From NCBI GenBank assembly GCA_000768855.1, contig JRAN01000056.1, forward strand, positions 1 through 64,000: 64,000 bases of DNA, in the 5' to 3' direction. A model generated the notes under the pieces. That model made no database searches. It saw nothing but the letters and a program-made list of their open reading frames with translations, and was not told the DNA's origin. Below, piece by piece: positions 46,558-55,944 of the stretch (positions are counted from its first letter, which is position 1; each line of letters opens with the position of its first letter). The position numbers were made by a program, and so were the translations under genes. Origin of the DNA: Porphyromonadaceae bacterium COT-184 OH4590 (lineage in GTDB: Bacteria; Bacteroidota; Bacteroidia; Bacteroidales; Paludibacteraceae).

Positions 46558-47661
46558 ATGCTTTTAGTACAAATAATAGTTATGTTATTGCTTCTGTTGG
46601 GTGCCAACGGATACGTGTTTTTTCGTCTATATCAGATGCTTCCACCTGTGTTGCCGTTGCAAATATTGCTCATCGTCTTGGGTGTATTGCTGCAATTGCC
46701 CATATTTGTGGCAATGATATGGGGCAATAGCCTGCCGACCAAATTGGTATCTGTGCTTTATCAGATAGGTACTTCGTGGATAATTATTTTTGTGTTTCTT
46801 CTTACAATATTTCTACTAATTGATATTTTTAGTGTTATTAAACCGCTAAATATCAGGCAGTACATGACGCACTCGTGGCTTGCATGGGGAGTTTTGTTGG
46901 GCGTGGTCAGCCTGCTTTTGATATTTGGCAACAAGACCTATTATCAAAAAAAACGCGTAGAGCTTAATATAAAGATAGATAAACCTCTTGCTAAACCACT
47001 TAAGATAGTTACTATCAGCGACCTGCATATAGGGTATGGTATAGGCAAAGATGAACTTGAAACTTGGGTGTCGCTTATCAACGACGAAAAGCCTGATCTT
47101 GTGCTCATAGCAGGCGATGTTATAGACAACGATACCAAGCCTCTCTATGAGGAAAAGTTGTACAAAACCTTACGCAAACTACAGACACGACACGGAGTAT
47201 ATATGGCTCTGGGCAACCACGAGTATATCAGTCGTATCGACAATAGCATTGAGTTTCTCGAAAAGTCGAATATCACTGTTCTCCGCGATAGTGCGGTATT
47301 GGTCGATAGTGCTTTCTACATTGTGGGGCGAGAAGATGCCTCAAGAAAATACCGCAATTCGCTCTCGAATATAGTCTTAGGCTTAGATACGACTAAACCA
47401 ATCATTGTCCTCGACCATCAACCAAGCGGTTTTGAGGAGGCTCAACAGTGCGGTGCCGACCTTCTTCTTAGCGGACACACGCATCAAGGGCAGATTCTAC
47501 CGATTAAGTTTATCGTAAAAGCGATGTTCAAGCAGTCATACGGCTACCATACGGCTAACGGTACGCACTTCTACGTTACCTCAGGGCTTGGTATCTGGGG
47601 AGGCAAATTCCGTATAGGCTCACGTAGCGAGTATGTAGTAATAGAACTTGAGGGTAAATAA
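46558..47661 (+). CDS. Membrane-anchored metallophosphoesterase
   Basis: 367 residues. Four N-terminal membrane helices (~1-130) then a calcineurin-like domain: SDLHIG, AGDVIDND, ALGNHEY, LDHQPSGF, LLLSGHTHQGQ supply all the bimetal ligands. Similar to YkuE/LpxH-type phosphodiesterases; substrate unknown (lipid or nucleotide). Ends 15 nt from the convergent cobC stop. Confidence 0.88.
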   Translation: MLLVQIIVMLLLLLGANGYVFFRLYQMLPPVLPLQILLIVLGVLLQLPIFVAMIWGNSLPTKLVSVLYQIGTSWIIIFVFLLTIFLLIDIFSVIKPLNIRQYMTHSWLAWGVLLGVVSLLLIFGNKTYYQKKRVELNIKIDKPLAKPLKIVTISDLHIGYGIGKDELETWVSLINDEKPDLVLIAGDVIDNDTKPLYEEKLYKTLRKLQTRHGVYMALGNHEYISRIDNSIEFLEKSNITVLRDSAVLVDSAFYIVGREDASRKYRNSLSNIVLGLDTTKPIIVLDHQPSGFEEAQQCGADLLLSGHTHQGQILPIKFIVKAMFKQSYGYHTANGTHFYVTSGLGIWGGKFRIGSRSEYVVIELEGK

Positions 47662-47676
47662 TTTTTTAGAGCACAA

Positions 47677-48207
47677 TCAATTAATCTCTATTCGTACCAC
47701 TCTACCATAATCTATGGGCGTTTCGAAGGCTTTTTCTATGGATATGCCATCTAACAGTATCATAAATGCTCGTACTATACCGGCGTGTGTAACAATGAGT
47801 ATGTTATTAAAATCATTTGGTAATGAGGCAATAAACTCTTTTACTCGTTCCAAAACCATTTGCAAGGACTCTCCTTGTGGAGTACAGACATTTTTATAGT
47901 CGTCGAACCAACGTTTACCCTCATCCAAATCGTAAATGTCTATCCATGTTTTACGTTCCCATTGTCCGAAATCGAATTCACGGATACGATTGTCTATCAC
48001 TATATTGTCGTCAAGACTTTTGGCAAGAGAGGCACATCTCTTCAAAGGACTGCTATAAATGCGGTCGAATATGATATCTTTAAGTTCGGATTTTAATATA
48101 GCCAGCTCCTGTTCGAATGTATCGGCAAGCTCTACATCGGTACTACCATAACATATACCCGAAGGCATATTTACCCGTGTGTGTCTGACCAAATAAAGCG
48201 TTTTCAT
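47677..48207 (-). CDS. cobC: Alpha-ribazole phosphatase (CobC-type)
   Basis: 176 residues, histidine phosphatase fold: YLVRHTRV (phospho-His), IYSSPLKRC, EFDFGQWERKTW (acid), TPQGESL and VTHAGIVRAF (second His). It is the last gene of the btuB-cobU-cobT-cobS operon and starts 3 nt after cobS, which supports removal of phosphate from alpha-ribazole-phosphate or from adenosylcobalamin-5'-phosphate. Confidence 0.9.
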   Translation of the reverse strand: MKTLYLVRHTRVNMPSGICYGSTDVELADTFEQELAILKSELKDIIFDRIYSSPLKRCASLAKSLDDNIVIDNRIREFDFGQWERKTWIDIYDLDEGKRWFDDYKNVCTPQGESLQMVLERVKEFIASLPNDFNNILIVTHAGIVRAFMILLDGISIEKAFETPIDYGRVVRIEIN

Positions 48208-48210
48208 TGG

Positions 48211-49008
48211 TTATATGTATGATGTAACAGACAGAAATACAATATAAAAACCCACTTCGCACAACTGTTGTAATGCTCCTAATACATCGCCGGTAAAACC
48301 ACCTATCTTTTTTTGTGTGTATTGTCGGAATAGTATCAAAATAATAGTATATACGGGTATAACGCTTAATATTATTTGCCATGGCATAAATACGAATGGA
48401 ACTCCCGCAAAAATAAATGCAACTAATAGTGTTATCAAAGATATAGGATTTCTTGAATGAGACGACTTACTCTTTTCTATACGCACATATACGGAAGATT
48501 TCATCATTACCAATACCATAAAACGACTTGAAGCATTTGCCACTATAATTACCAAAGGCAATGTTGTAATATCTATCGAAGTATAAATGGCGAATTTGAA
48601 TAAAAATAGTATTGTCAGAGAAACGGCTCCATATACCCCCACTCTACTGTCTTTCATTATTTCCAAAATACGTTCTTTGGTATAACCTCCGCCAAATCCG
48701 TCGAAAAAGTCGGACAGTCCGTCTTCGTGCATGGCTCCTGAGGTAAGCAACATTGCTATGATGGATATAATCGCAGCTACTGCCTGAGGTAAAATATAAG
48801 AGCAAGCCATAAATATACCTCCCCCTATAACACCTACAATGATGCCTATCAAAGGGAAAAATCGTATGGATTGTGTTTGATTTTCTTCGGAATAGCTGAT
48901 TTTCCCTATCGGAATGCGACTGTAAAACATTATTGCGTGCAGCAATAGATTAAACTGTCGCCATATAAAGCCTTGTCTGTTGTCGGTTTTAGGGTTCATT
49001 TTGCCCAA
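48211..49008 (-). CDS. cobS: Adenosylcobinamide-GDP ribazoletransferase
   Basis: 265 residues, polytopic inner-membrane protein (~6 helices). FYSRIPIG near the N terminus, MHEDGLSDFFDGFGGGYTKERILEIMKDSRVGVYG is the conserved metal/substrate loop (~95-125), and GGFTGDVLGALQQLCEV near the end. Joins adenosylcobinamide-GDP to alpha-ribazole(-phosphate), the last assembly step of cobalamin. Confidence 0.96.
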   Translation of the reverse strand: MGKMNPKTDNRQGFIWRQFNLLLHAIMFYSRIPIGKISYSEENQTQSIRFFPLIGIIVGVIGGGIFMACSYILPQAVAAIISIIAMLLTSGAMHEDGLSDFFDGFGGGYTKERILEIMKDSRVGVYGAVSLTILFLFKFAIYTSIDITTLPLVIIVANASSRFMVLVMMKSSVYVRIEKSKSSHSRNPISLITLLVAFIFAGVPFVFMPWQIILSVIPVYTIILILFRQYTQKKIGGFTGDVLGALQQLCEVGFYIVFLSVTSYI

Positions 49009-49050
49009 AAATTAGAGATACAAAACTGACTATTTGTTCTAAATTTGTTG

Positions 49051-50061
49051 TTATCGGTGTTTTTCGACATCATATACCGCAGCCTCGTCGAAACTTGCCA
49101 TTTTATTCAAAAATATTAAAGCAGATTGCAGTATAGGATATACCAATGCCACACCTGTGCCTTCTCCTAAACGTAAGTCCAGATGGAGTATTGGGTCTCC
49201 TTTCATATATTCTACCATATATTTGTGTCCATGCTCATTGGACTGATGCGAAAACAATACATTGTCCAATATATCGGGCTGTATTTCGTACGCAGCCAAA
49301 AATCCCGATGAGGTGATAAATCCGTCGGCAATTATGAGCATATTGAGGCGTTTGGCTTCGAGGACTGCTCCCGTAATCATTGCTATCTCAAAGCCTCCAA
49401 ATGTAGCGAGTATTTCCAACGGTGTTTGTGGTTGATATTTGTCAGCTACTTGTTTGAGAATATTGTATTTGTGTTTTACCCCTTCGCTGTCGAGACCGGC
49501 TCCTCTGCCCACACACTCTTGCAGAGGCAGTCCTGTAAACTTATGTAGTAGCAACGAAGCAGGTGAGGTATTGCCTATTCCCATTTCACCGAAACCGATA
49601 ATATTACACCCTTTTTCGAACTCCTGATGTACAAACTCCGCTCCTTTGCGTATGGCTTGTTGGCATTGATCCATAGTCATTGCAGGACTGTGAAGCATAT
49701 TGTTGGTGCCTCTTCCTATTTTTGCATTTTCCACATTTATTCCTTCCGGAAAATCGTAATCTACACCCGCATCAATTACTCTTAGATTAATATTATGTTG
49801 TTTTGAAAAGACATTAATACCAGCACCGCCATTGACAAAATTCATTACCATCTGCCATGTAATTTCTTTTGGGCAAGGGCTAACGCCTTCGTCTGCTATA
49901 CCGTGGTCGGCAGCAAATACAAGTATCGACGGGTGGCAAAGCTGTGGCGTAAGGGTTTTTTGTATACTTCCTATATGTAGGGCTATTTTCTCTAATTTAC
50001 CTAAAGAGCCTAAAGGTTTGGTGCGGGTATTTATTTTTTCTAATAGTTGTTGTCTTATCAT
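49051..50061 (-). CDS. cobT: Nicotinate-nucleotide-dimethylbenzimidazole phosphoribosyltransferase
   Basis: 336 residues; makes alpha-ribazole-phosphate from NaMN and a lower-ligand base. RTKPLGSLGKLE, FAADHGIADEGVSPCPKEITWQMV, FGEMGIGNTSPASLL and the catalytic-Glu segment RLGEGTGVAL near the end. Six-residue details that tune base choice cannot be read with confidence. Starts 18 nt after the DUF4198 gene. Confidence 0.96.
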   Translation of the reverse strand: MIRQQLLEKINTRTKPLGSLGKLEKIALHIGSIQKTLTPQLCHPSILVFAADHGIADEGVSPCPKEITWQMVMNFVNGGAGINVFSKQHNINLRVIDAGVDYDFPEGINVENAKIGRGTNNMLHSPAMTMDQCQQAIRKGAEFVHQEFEKGCNIIGFGEMGIGNTSPASLLLHKFTGLPLQECVGRGAGLDSEGVKHKYNILKQVADKYQPQTPLEILATFGGFEIAMITGAVLEAKRLNMLIIADGFITSSGFLAAYEIQPDILDNVLFSHQSNEHGHKYMVEYMKGDPILHLDLRLGEGTGVALVYPILQSALIFLNKMASFDEAAVYDVEKHR

Positions 50062-50079
50062 TGTGGTATTAGGGTAAGG

Positions 50080-50892
50080 TTAGGGGAGTATTACTTCCAT
50101 TGTTAGTGCCGTATTATAGCTATCCCACAGGTTCCCTTCGATGTGTTTGTGTATGGTAACAAACAGCATTACAAGACCCGCTCTATTGGGTCGGAATGTA
50201 AATTCTCCTTTGGCATTGGCATATATATTGCTTTTGCGAGTATTTTCCACATCGTATAGGTCTTCTTTACGATGGTATTCGTAATGTTCGTTGTCATAGA
50301 CTACTACTATACGTGCATTAGGTACTATTTTACCTTCGTTCAGTACGCGAAATGTAATTTTGTCGCCTTTTTTCACCTGATTTGGTGAGGTAAGCGGTAT
50401 TATTTCTACCCCTTTGTTAAGTGGGTTTGGTTTATAGTTTGGCGATTTTCCTTTGTAGATATATACATCGGCACTGTTGTAATATTGCAACAGAATATTT
50501 TGTCCCTTTACTCGTAGCGTATCATCAGAGAAATACTTTTTACCCTCTGTTGTTTGTATACCTCTGTATCTTGGACCTTTGCGTACTCCGGTAGATATAC
50601 GGTATGTGCCTTCGATGGATATGGTCGGTTCGAGATACACGGCTGCTTTGGTTTTGAAACTTGGTGTAAGTTGTACAATGTTGAAATTAGGGTCAATCAT
50701 CATAAAGTTGGGAGAGTCCATAGCAAAGTCCGCTTGGAATGGTAATTCGGTATATGCCGATTCTATTTGAAAACGGTTGTGGATTACATGAAAAAGGTTT
50801 GGTTTTAGGAAAGGCACGTGAGCCTCTGCTTTGTGAGCAAATGGTGTTAGTGTAGCAATAATTGCTCCGATAACGAATAATCTATTTTTCAT
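50080..50892 (-). CDS. Secreted DUF4198-domain protein in B12 operon
   Basis: 270 residues with signal peptide (cut near AEAHVPFL) so that the mature N terminus carries His-Val-Pro-Phe, a frequent feature of DUF4198 proteins linked to metal (Ni/Co) uptake. The body is beta-rich with Ig-like character (GDKITFRVLNEGKIVPNARIVVVYD, TFRPNRAGLVMLFVTIHKH). It lies between cobU and cobT and is therefore under the same riboswitch. It may bind cobalt or a corrinoid in the periplasm; not shown by sequence alone. Confidence 0.8.
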   Translation of the reverse strand: MKNRLFVIGAIIATLTPFAHKAEAHVPFLKPNLFHVIHNRFQIESAYTELPFQADFAMDSPNFMMIDPNFNIVQLTPSFKTKAAVYLEPTISIEGTYRISTGVRKGPRYRGIQTTEGKKYFSDDTLRVKGQNILLQYYNSADVYIYKGKSPNYKPNPLNKGVEIIPLTSPNQVKKGDKITFRVLNEGKIVPNARIVVVYDNEHYEYHRKEDLYDVENTRKSNIYANAKGEFTFRPNRAGLVMLFVTIHKHIEGNLWDSYNTALTMEVILP

Positions 50893-50956
50893 ATTAAAAA
50901 ATGGTTGTTTATTGGCGTTGTATATATAAATTTCACTGTTTTTAAAGATATGTTTT

Positions 50957-51466
50957 CTATTTTATTTTTACAGGAATACCTGATATTAGCAGAAATACCT
51001 CATCGGCGTTGCGAGCAATGTGCTGATTGACCCACCCTTGCAGGTCGGTAAAGTCTCGTGATGCTTGGTTGCTGCCGTGCAAAGACATTCCTATCTCGTT
51101 ACTCACCACTATGAGTGTAAAATCCTGTTTTGTAAACTTATCCCATTCTGCTTTGGCTTCTTCGAGCGATGGTGTAAGTTGATAGTTGTTGTCGTCAAAT
51201 ATATTTGTCAGCCACAGAGTAACGCAGTCCATAAGAACTGTTTTCCCGTTCAATTGATGCCTGCTTAGCAGTTTATCCTCTTCGATAGTTGTCCATCGGT
51301 TTCCTCTATCGGCTTGATGGCGTTTGATACGTTGTTCAAAATCTTTGTCCCAACGGCGGGCAGTAGCTAAGTACAACGGATTAGCGGACAAACTTTCAGC
51401 CAATCCTTGAGCATAACTGCTTTTTCCAGAACGTTGTCCGCCTGTAACAAAGATGATGCGTCTCAT
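50957..51466 (-). CDS. cobU: Adenosylcobinamide kinase / guanylyltransferase
   Basis: 169 residues. P-loop GGQRSGKSSYAQ (~9-20), guanylylation-site His in RIKRHQADRGNRW, MDCVTLWLTN and VVSNEIGMSLHG. Phosphorylates adenosylcobinamide and transfers GMP to it. Start overlaps the upstream DUF4430 gene by 4 nt. Confidence 0.96.
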   Translation of the reverse strand: MRRIIFVTGGQRSGKSSYAQGLAESLSANPLYLATARRWDKDFEQRIKRHQADRGNRWTTIEEDKLLSRHQLNGKTVLMDCVTLWLTNIFDDNNYQLTPSLEEAKAEWDKFTKQDFTLIVVSNEIGMSLHGSNQASRDFTDLQGWVNQHIARNADEVFLLISGIPVKIK

Positions 51467-51840
51467 TTCTTATCAACCTTTTGCGAACAAACATCTTTGG
51501 TATAATTCCACTCGATTGTATCTCCTGATTTTATAATCAATCGAAATGATGTTTTCCCCGGACTGGAGCCATTAACTTTATAATACCAAGCATTGTCGCC
51601 CAATACATTGCGTACTCCGTTAATAGAAGAGACAAAGACATAGCCCTTTGCCGGATAGGTTTCTATGGTAGCACATTTTTGAAGAGCATCCATAGCAGTC
51701 ATTCCCTTGTGCCATTCGACTTTGACACTCTCGGCGGTTTTGTCTTCGCCGTAGTTGATTTTTACTGTTACCTCTTTTTGTGCATACATAGCTGCCGCAA
51801 ATATGACAAAGAGCAACGAAAGAACTATTTTTTTACTCAT
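51463..51840 (-). CDS. Secreted DUF4430 (transcobalamin C-domain-like) protein
   Basis: 125 residues: signal peptide (~1-20, ends at AMYAQ), then one DUF4430 domain (VEWHKGMTAMDALQKCATIE, FVSSINGVRNVLGDNAWYYKVNG, LIIKSGDTIEWNY). DUF4430 is the family that includes the C-terminal beta domain of eukaryotic cobalamin carriers. No lipobox, so it is probably soluble in the periplasm or secreted. It sits between the BtuB-like receptor and cobU and overlaps cobU by 4 nt, which makes corrinoid binding a strong hypothesis. Confidence 0.85.
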   Translation of the reverse strand: MSKKIVLSLLFVIFAAAMYAQKEVTVKINYGEDKTAESVKVEWHKGMTAMDALQKCATIETYPAKGYVFVSSINGVRNVLGDNAWYYKVNGSSPGKTSFRLIIKSGDTIEWNYTKDVCSQKVDKK

Positions 51841-51871
51841 AATTTATTATATTATTAAAGTTTTATCTTGA

Positions 51872-54022
51872 TTAAAATGAATAAGAGATGTGTCCCATAA
51901 TACTACGACCGGGCATATTATAAGTATCTTTTTCTGTATAGTTTTCGTCGAAAATATTGGATATAGTAATACCTATTTTTGCCTTAGCGGTAACGTTATA
52001 ATATGCTGAATAGTCGAATATCAGATGGTCAGAAATTTTTAATATCTTCTCCTTTGTCTCATATCCACCACCTGTGTAGTAGTCGGCTTCGGCAATTTTA
52101 CGTACATTTGCCGGCAAAAAGTCTTTTTCGAGACGCGAACCCTTGTAACGAGTGTGCAGACGTGTGGAAAAACCTCTCATAGAGTCGTAGAATATGCCGA
52201 AGTTCCCATTAGTTTTTGCCACAAGTATCATATCTTTGACCTTGTCGGTGCCATACTCGGTAAAGTTATTGTTGAAGAGATAGGTAAGGTTACCGTATAT
52301 CTCGAGTTTCTGATTCGACGAACAGAAGTGCAATACATTTATCGATGCCATTAGCTCCAAACCACTCATACGAGCTACCTTAGTATTGTGGTAATAGGTG
52401 GTGTCGGGGGCGCCTGCGGCAGGTTTTCCGCCCCGCATCGTAACTATTTTGTCGTTGTGCGTTGTATTAAAATATGTGGTATATACACTCAAAAATGAGT
52501 TGGAGTAGCCTACACCTCCTTCATAAGTAACCGATGTTTCGGGTCGTAGAGCGGAGTTGCCCACATAAACATGTCTATAACGATATTTAGGCGAAATCGG
52601 TGTATTTATCTCATAAAAGCCAGATGTAACAAAAGCATCTGGTATATTGAAGGCTCTGCCTGCACTTGCATGAATATTTAAACCATTAATAATATAATAT
52701 TTAGCTCCAATAGAAGGAGTAAACAAGAAGTAATTGTTATCAGAAGCCTCATTTTGGAGACTGTCGTGTTTGAAAATTTCATATCTGATAAAGTTGGCAC
52801 GAATACCTGCGTTTACCGATAGGTTGTTCCACTCATAACTTCCCTGAATCAGAGCCGACAGACGTTGGTTGCGGTTATTTGGTTTATAGGGCGACGCCTC
52901 TGTACCTTTTGCCGATTGGCGGTCGCTACTGTAGTCGAGTACGTCGTAGTCGATACCTGTGAGTATCTTGATGTTATCTATTGTGGTGTTGGAGGTAATT
53001 TTTATACCAAACTCTTTGACATTATCTCGAAACGATATAAAGTTGGTGTTGTCATTTAAGGCATTTTTGTAGTTGTAGTTCTTTTCATTAGAGAAATAAG
53101 GAGCTACTACCAGATGATTTTTTTCTGTTTTATAAGATATATTGCCGAATAGATTGAAACGATTAATATCCTTTTTTGAGGCACTTCGTGTGAAATAGTT
53201 GCCCGGAACCTTGATATCTTCGCCCATATAGAGTATCGACGATAGGTTGATAGCCCACTTTTGGCTGATGTCGTAGCGAACCTTACCATATAATTGCGAG
53301 GTTTGATATGTAGTGTTTGGGTAGATGTCGCCATACGACTTTGAGTCTAATATTGTTTTTTCTAAGTCGGTCATCTTCATTAGATTGTTGTCACCTATAC
53401 GGTAGTCTTTCGACTGGGCACGATTGTTGAAACCAACTACCACGCCTACTTTGTCGGATACCATACCGCTAACAGAGGCATCTACCAATGTAGAGCCGAA
53501 ACTGCCCACCTTCAATGATACGGAGGCACGGCGTTGCTCTGTTGGTTTTTGTGTTATAATATTGATAACACCACCCATTGCATCGGTACCGTAGAGTATG
53601 GAATAAGGTCCTTTTACCACCTCTATACGTTCGATAACAGCAGTTGGCAAAGTTGCTAAGTTGCTAGTACCTGAGGGCAAACCATCTATCATAACAAGAG
53701 TATAACTGCGGGATGTAGCAGTGGGTGCAAATCCTCTCATACCCACCTGCCCCGAAACGCCCGGATATTGGATAATATCGAGGTTGGTAACGGTTTTTAA
53801 TAGGTCGGCTACATTATCTGCAGGAATGGAGGCTATCTTGTCTTTGTCGATTATCTCCACTTTTTGAGGTATGTTTTTGAGTTTCATGCTCATACGAGTA
53901 GCTTCTACGGCTACTTCTTGCAGATTATTGCTGTCATTCTCATTGAGATTCGACTCTTGTGCCTCTATTTGGCTTACAAATATAAGCAGGGCAAAGGCAA
54001 CCCATAACGATTTTCTAAACAT
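51872..54022 (-). CDS. btuB: TonB-dependent cobalamin receptor (BtuB-like)
   Basis: 716 residues: signal peptide (~1-21), TonB box region (LQEVAVEATRM), plug domain (~40-155; VEIIDKDKIASIPADNVADLL, GVSGQVGMRGF, VVKGPYSILYGTDAMGGVINIIT) and a 22-strand barrel ending in a terminal aromatic (SYSF). The family alone does not show the ligand, but the cobalamin riboswitch upstream and six B12 genes downstream do. First gene of the operon. No BtuG or BtuH-type surface lipoprotein is seen next to it; the DUF4430 protein occupies that place. Confidence 0.93.
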   Translation of the reverse strand: MFRKSLWVAFALLIFVSQIEAQESNLNENDSNNLQEVAVEATRMSMKLKNIPQKVEIIDKDKIASIPADNVADLLKTVTNLDIIQYPGVSGQVGMRGFAPTATSRSYTLVMIDGLPSGTSNLATLPTAVIERIEVVKGPYSILYGTDAMGGVINIITQKPTEQRRASVSLKVGSFGSTLVDASVSGMVSDKVGVVVGFNNRAQSKDYRIGDNNLMKMTDLEKTILDSKSYGDIYPNTTYQTSQLYGKVRYDISQKWAINLSSILYMGEDIKVPGNYFTRSASKKDINRFNLFGNISYKTEKNHLVVAPYFSNEKNYNYKNALNDNTNFISFRDNVKEFGIKITSNTTIDNIKILTGIDYDVLDYSSDRQSAKGTEASPYKPNNRNQRLSALIQGSYEWNNLSVNAGIRANFIRYEIFKHDSLQNEASDNNYFLFTPSIGAKYYIINGLNIHASAGRAFNIPDAFVTSGFYEINTPISPKYRYRHVYVGNSALRPETSVTYEGGVGYSNSFLSVYTTYFNTTHNDKIVTMRGGKPAAGAPDTTYYHNTKVARMSGLELMASINVLHFCSSNQKLEIYGNLTYLFNNNFTEYGTDKVKDMILVAKTNGNFGIFYDSMRGFSTRLHTRYKGSRLEKDFLPANVRKIAEADYYTGGGYETKEKILKISDHLIFDYSAYYNVTAKAKIGITISNIFDENYTEKDTYNMPGRSIMGHISYSF

Positions 54023-54139
54023 TAACTTTAAACGATTTACAGTTAAACAAATAATTAAATTACAATTAATTCAACCATAAACCTTCGAGAAGTATTTTTT
54101 AGGAGCGAACGCACACTATAAGGCAAGTTCGATACCTTG

Positions 54140-54350
54140 CTTTTTGTCCCGAAAGCATTATGACACAGTTCTTGGACAGGTCTTCCGGCTCATCTCATCG
54201 CTTTGTAACGCCTTCCCATCATTTTTTTGTACAAACAATTGTTCGACAGTGGCTTATTGCTACAAGCTTCAATCGAGATATACGGCTGCGGGCACAGCTT
54301 TGGCTTCGTTACCATGAGGCAAGCTACCAAATTCCCTTATATCCGAAAAC
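54140..54350 (-). promoter_or_regulatory. Cobalamin riboswitch
   Basis: Minus strand, ~120-330 nt before btuB. The B12 box AGCCGGAAGACCTGTC occupies 54175-54190. Upstream in the same RNA are GGGAATTTGG and GCTGTGCCCGCAGCCGTA, the conserved core that precedes the B12 box in known cobalamin riboswitches. Just in front a TACCTTTG -7 box (complement of 54356-54363) places the start of transcription near 54349. AdoCbl binding should shut off the btuB-cobC operon, probably at translation since no clear terminator is seen before btuB. Confidence 0.88.
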
Positions 54351-54355
54351 GGTTG

Positions 54356-54363
54356 CAAAGGTA
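54356..54363 (-). promoter_or_regulatory. -7 promoter box of riboswitch-btuB operon
   Basis: Minus strand TACCTTTG, matching TAnnTTTG; the -33 region (TTTC) is imperfect. Confidence 0.55.
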
Positions 54364-54430
54364 ATACTTTTTTTGAATGTGAAATAGAATATTTAAATAT
54401 AACTAAAAACACAGATTCAAATTTTAATAC

Positions 54431-54438
54431 TAATTTTG
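54431..54438 (+). promoter_or_regulatory. -7 promoter box of cobQ operon
   Basis: TAATTTTG 28 nt before cobQ. No riboswitch is seen on this strand, so cobQ-cobD-cbiB may escape direct cobalamin control. Confidence 0.45.
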
Positions 54439-54466
54439 CCAAAAAATTTTTACAGTAGTAATCACT

Positions 54467-55933
54467 ATGGAGAGACTTCGCCCAATAATGTTTGTAGGTA
54501 CAGGTTCTGATGTCGGCAAATCTGTTATAAACACAGGCTTTTGTCGTGTATTTCTACAGGATGGCTTTTCGCCTGCACCTTTTAAGGCTCAGAATATGTC
54601 GCTCAACAGCTATGCCACAGCCAACAACCTCGAAATAGGGCGTGCACAGGCGGTTCAGGCTGAGGCATGTGGTATAGAGTGTATGGTGGAGATGAACCCG
54701 ATACTACTTAAGCCAACAAACAACCTCATTTCGCAAGTGATACTCAACGGCAAACCTATTGGCAACAAGTCGGCACACGAATATTTCAACGACACCGATA
54801 GAGACGAGCTTTTTGATAAAGTTTTCAAGTCGTTTGGTCGCCTGGCTCAGAGATACAGCCCTATCGTTATAGAAGGAGCGGGTAGTATTTCGGAGATAAA
54901 CCTTTGGGACAAAGACATTGTAAATATGCGTGTGGCACTCAAAACAGATGCAGCCACATTCCTTGTTGCTGACATTGACAAAGGAGGTGTGTTTGCAAGC
55001 CTTTACGGGAGTATTATGTTATTGCCTCCCGATGAGCGTGAAGCTATCAAAGGTATAATTATCAATAAGTTTCGTGGCGATATTGCACTTTTCGACGAAG
55101 GCAAAAAGATAATCGAACGTCTTACGGGCAAACCTGTGGTGGGTATTATCCCATATTTCAAAGATGTGTTTGTGGAGCAGGAAGATGGTGTTGTAATTGA
55201 GGAAAAACAGAGTGCATTCCTCGATGGTAAGGTTAATATAGCTGTGGTGCTGTTGAAACATCTGTCGAACTTCACCGACTTCAATATGTTGGAGCAGACC
55301 GAAGGGGTTAATCTCTATTACACAGACCAACCTGATGAGTTGGCAAAAGCCGATATTATAATCATACCAGGCACTAAAAACACTCTGTCAGACCTTCAGA
55401 CATTGCGAACAAAGGGACTTGCGCATATTATTCGTCAACATCATACTCAAGGCAAACCGCTCTACGGTATCTGTGGCGGTTATCAGATGATGGGTATTGA
55501 GGTGCAAGACCCTCTCGGTATAGAGGGAGATATAAGCACTTTGCCCGGCTTGGGCATATTGCCTGTTACCACAGTGTTGGAGGCAGGCAAACAGACAAGG
55601 CAGTGTAGTTTTAGCTTTGTAGATAGCAATGTGTATGGTGAGGGTTATGAGATACACGCAGGGCAGACCAAAAGCGATAAGCCTCTATGCCACCTACACA
55701 ATGGCGATGAGGATGGTTATCTACTCAACTCCAAAACCTGGGGTAGCTACATACATGGCATATTCGATAATGCATCGGTAATAGAGAGTATCCTCGTTGC
55801 TGCTGGCAAAGGAACAGATGCTGTTAATATCGACTACAAGGCGAAAAAAGAGGAAGGCTACAACCGTTTGGCTCAAATCATACGCGATAATGTCAATATG
55901 GAGTATGTGTATAACTGCTTAAAAATAACATAG
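54467..55933 (+). CDS. cobQ: Cobyric acid synthase
   Basis: 488 residues; amidates four side chains of adenosylcobyrinic a,c-diamide with glutamine. N-terminal dethiobiotin-synthetase-like ATP domain (GTGSDVGKSVINTGFCR, PAPFKAQNMSLNSY, VIEGAGSISEINL). C-terminal class I glutamine amidotransferase-like domain with nucleophile in LYGICGGYQMMG (~335) and YIHGIFDN. Its presence shows the cell can use incomplete corrinoids or makes the ring elsewhere. Confidence 0.97.
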   Translation: MERLRPIMFVGTGSDVGKSVINTGFCRVFLQDGFSPAPFKAQNMSLNSYATANNLEIGRAQAVQAEACGIECMVEMNPILLKPTNNLISQVILNGKPIGNKSAHEYFNDTDRDELFDKVFKSFGRLAQRYSPIVIEGAGSISEINLWDKDIVNMRVALKTDAATFLVADIDKGGVFASLYGSIMLLPPDEREAIKGIIINKFRGDIALFDEGKKIIERLTGKPVVGIIPYFKDVFVEQEDGVVIEEKQSAFLDGKVNIAVVLLKHLSNFTDFNMLEQTEGVNLYYTDQPDELAKADIIIIPGTKNTLSDLQTLRTKGLAHIIRQHHTQGKPLYGICGGYQMMGIEVQDPLGIEGDISTLPGLGILPVTTVLEAGKQTRQCSFSFVDSNVYGEGYEIHAGQTKSDKPLCHLHNGDEDGYLLNSKTWGSYIHGIFDNASVIESILVAAGKGTDAVNIDYKAKKEEGYNRLAQIIRDNVNMEYVYNCLKIT

Positions 55934-55944
55934 ATATACGTAAG

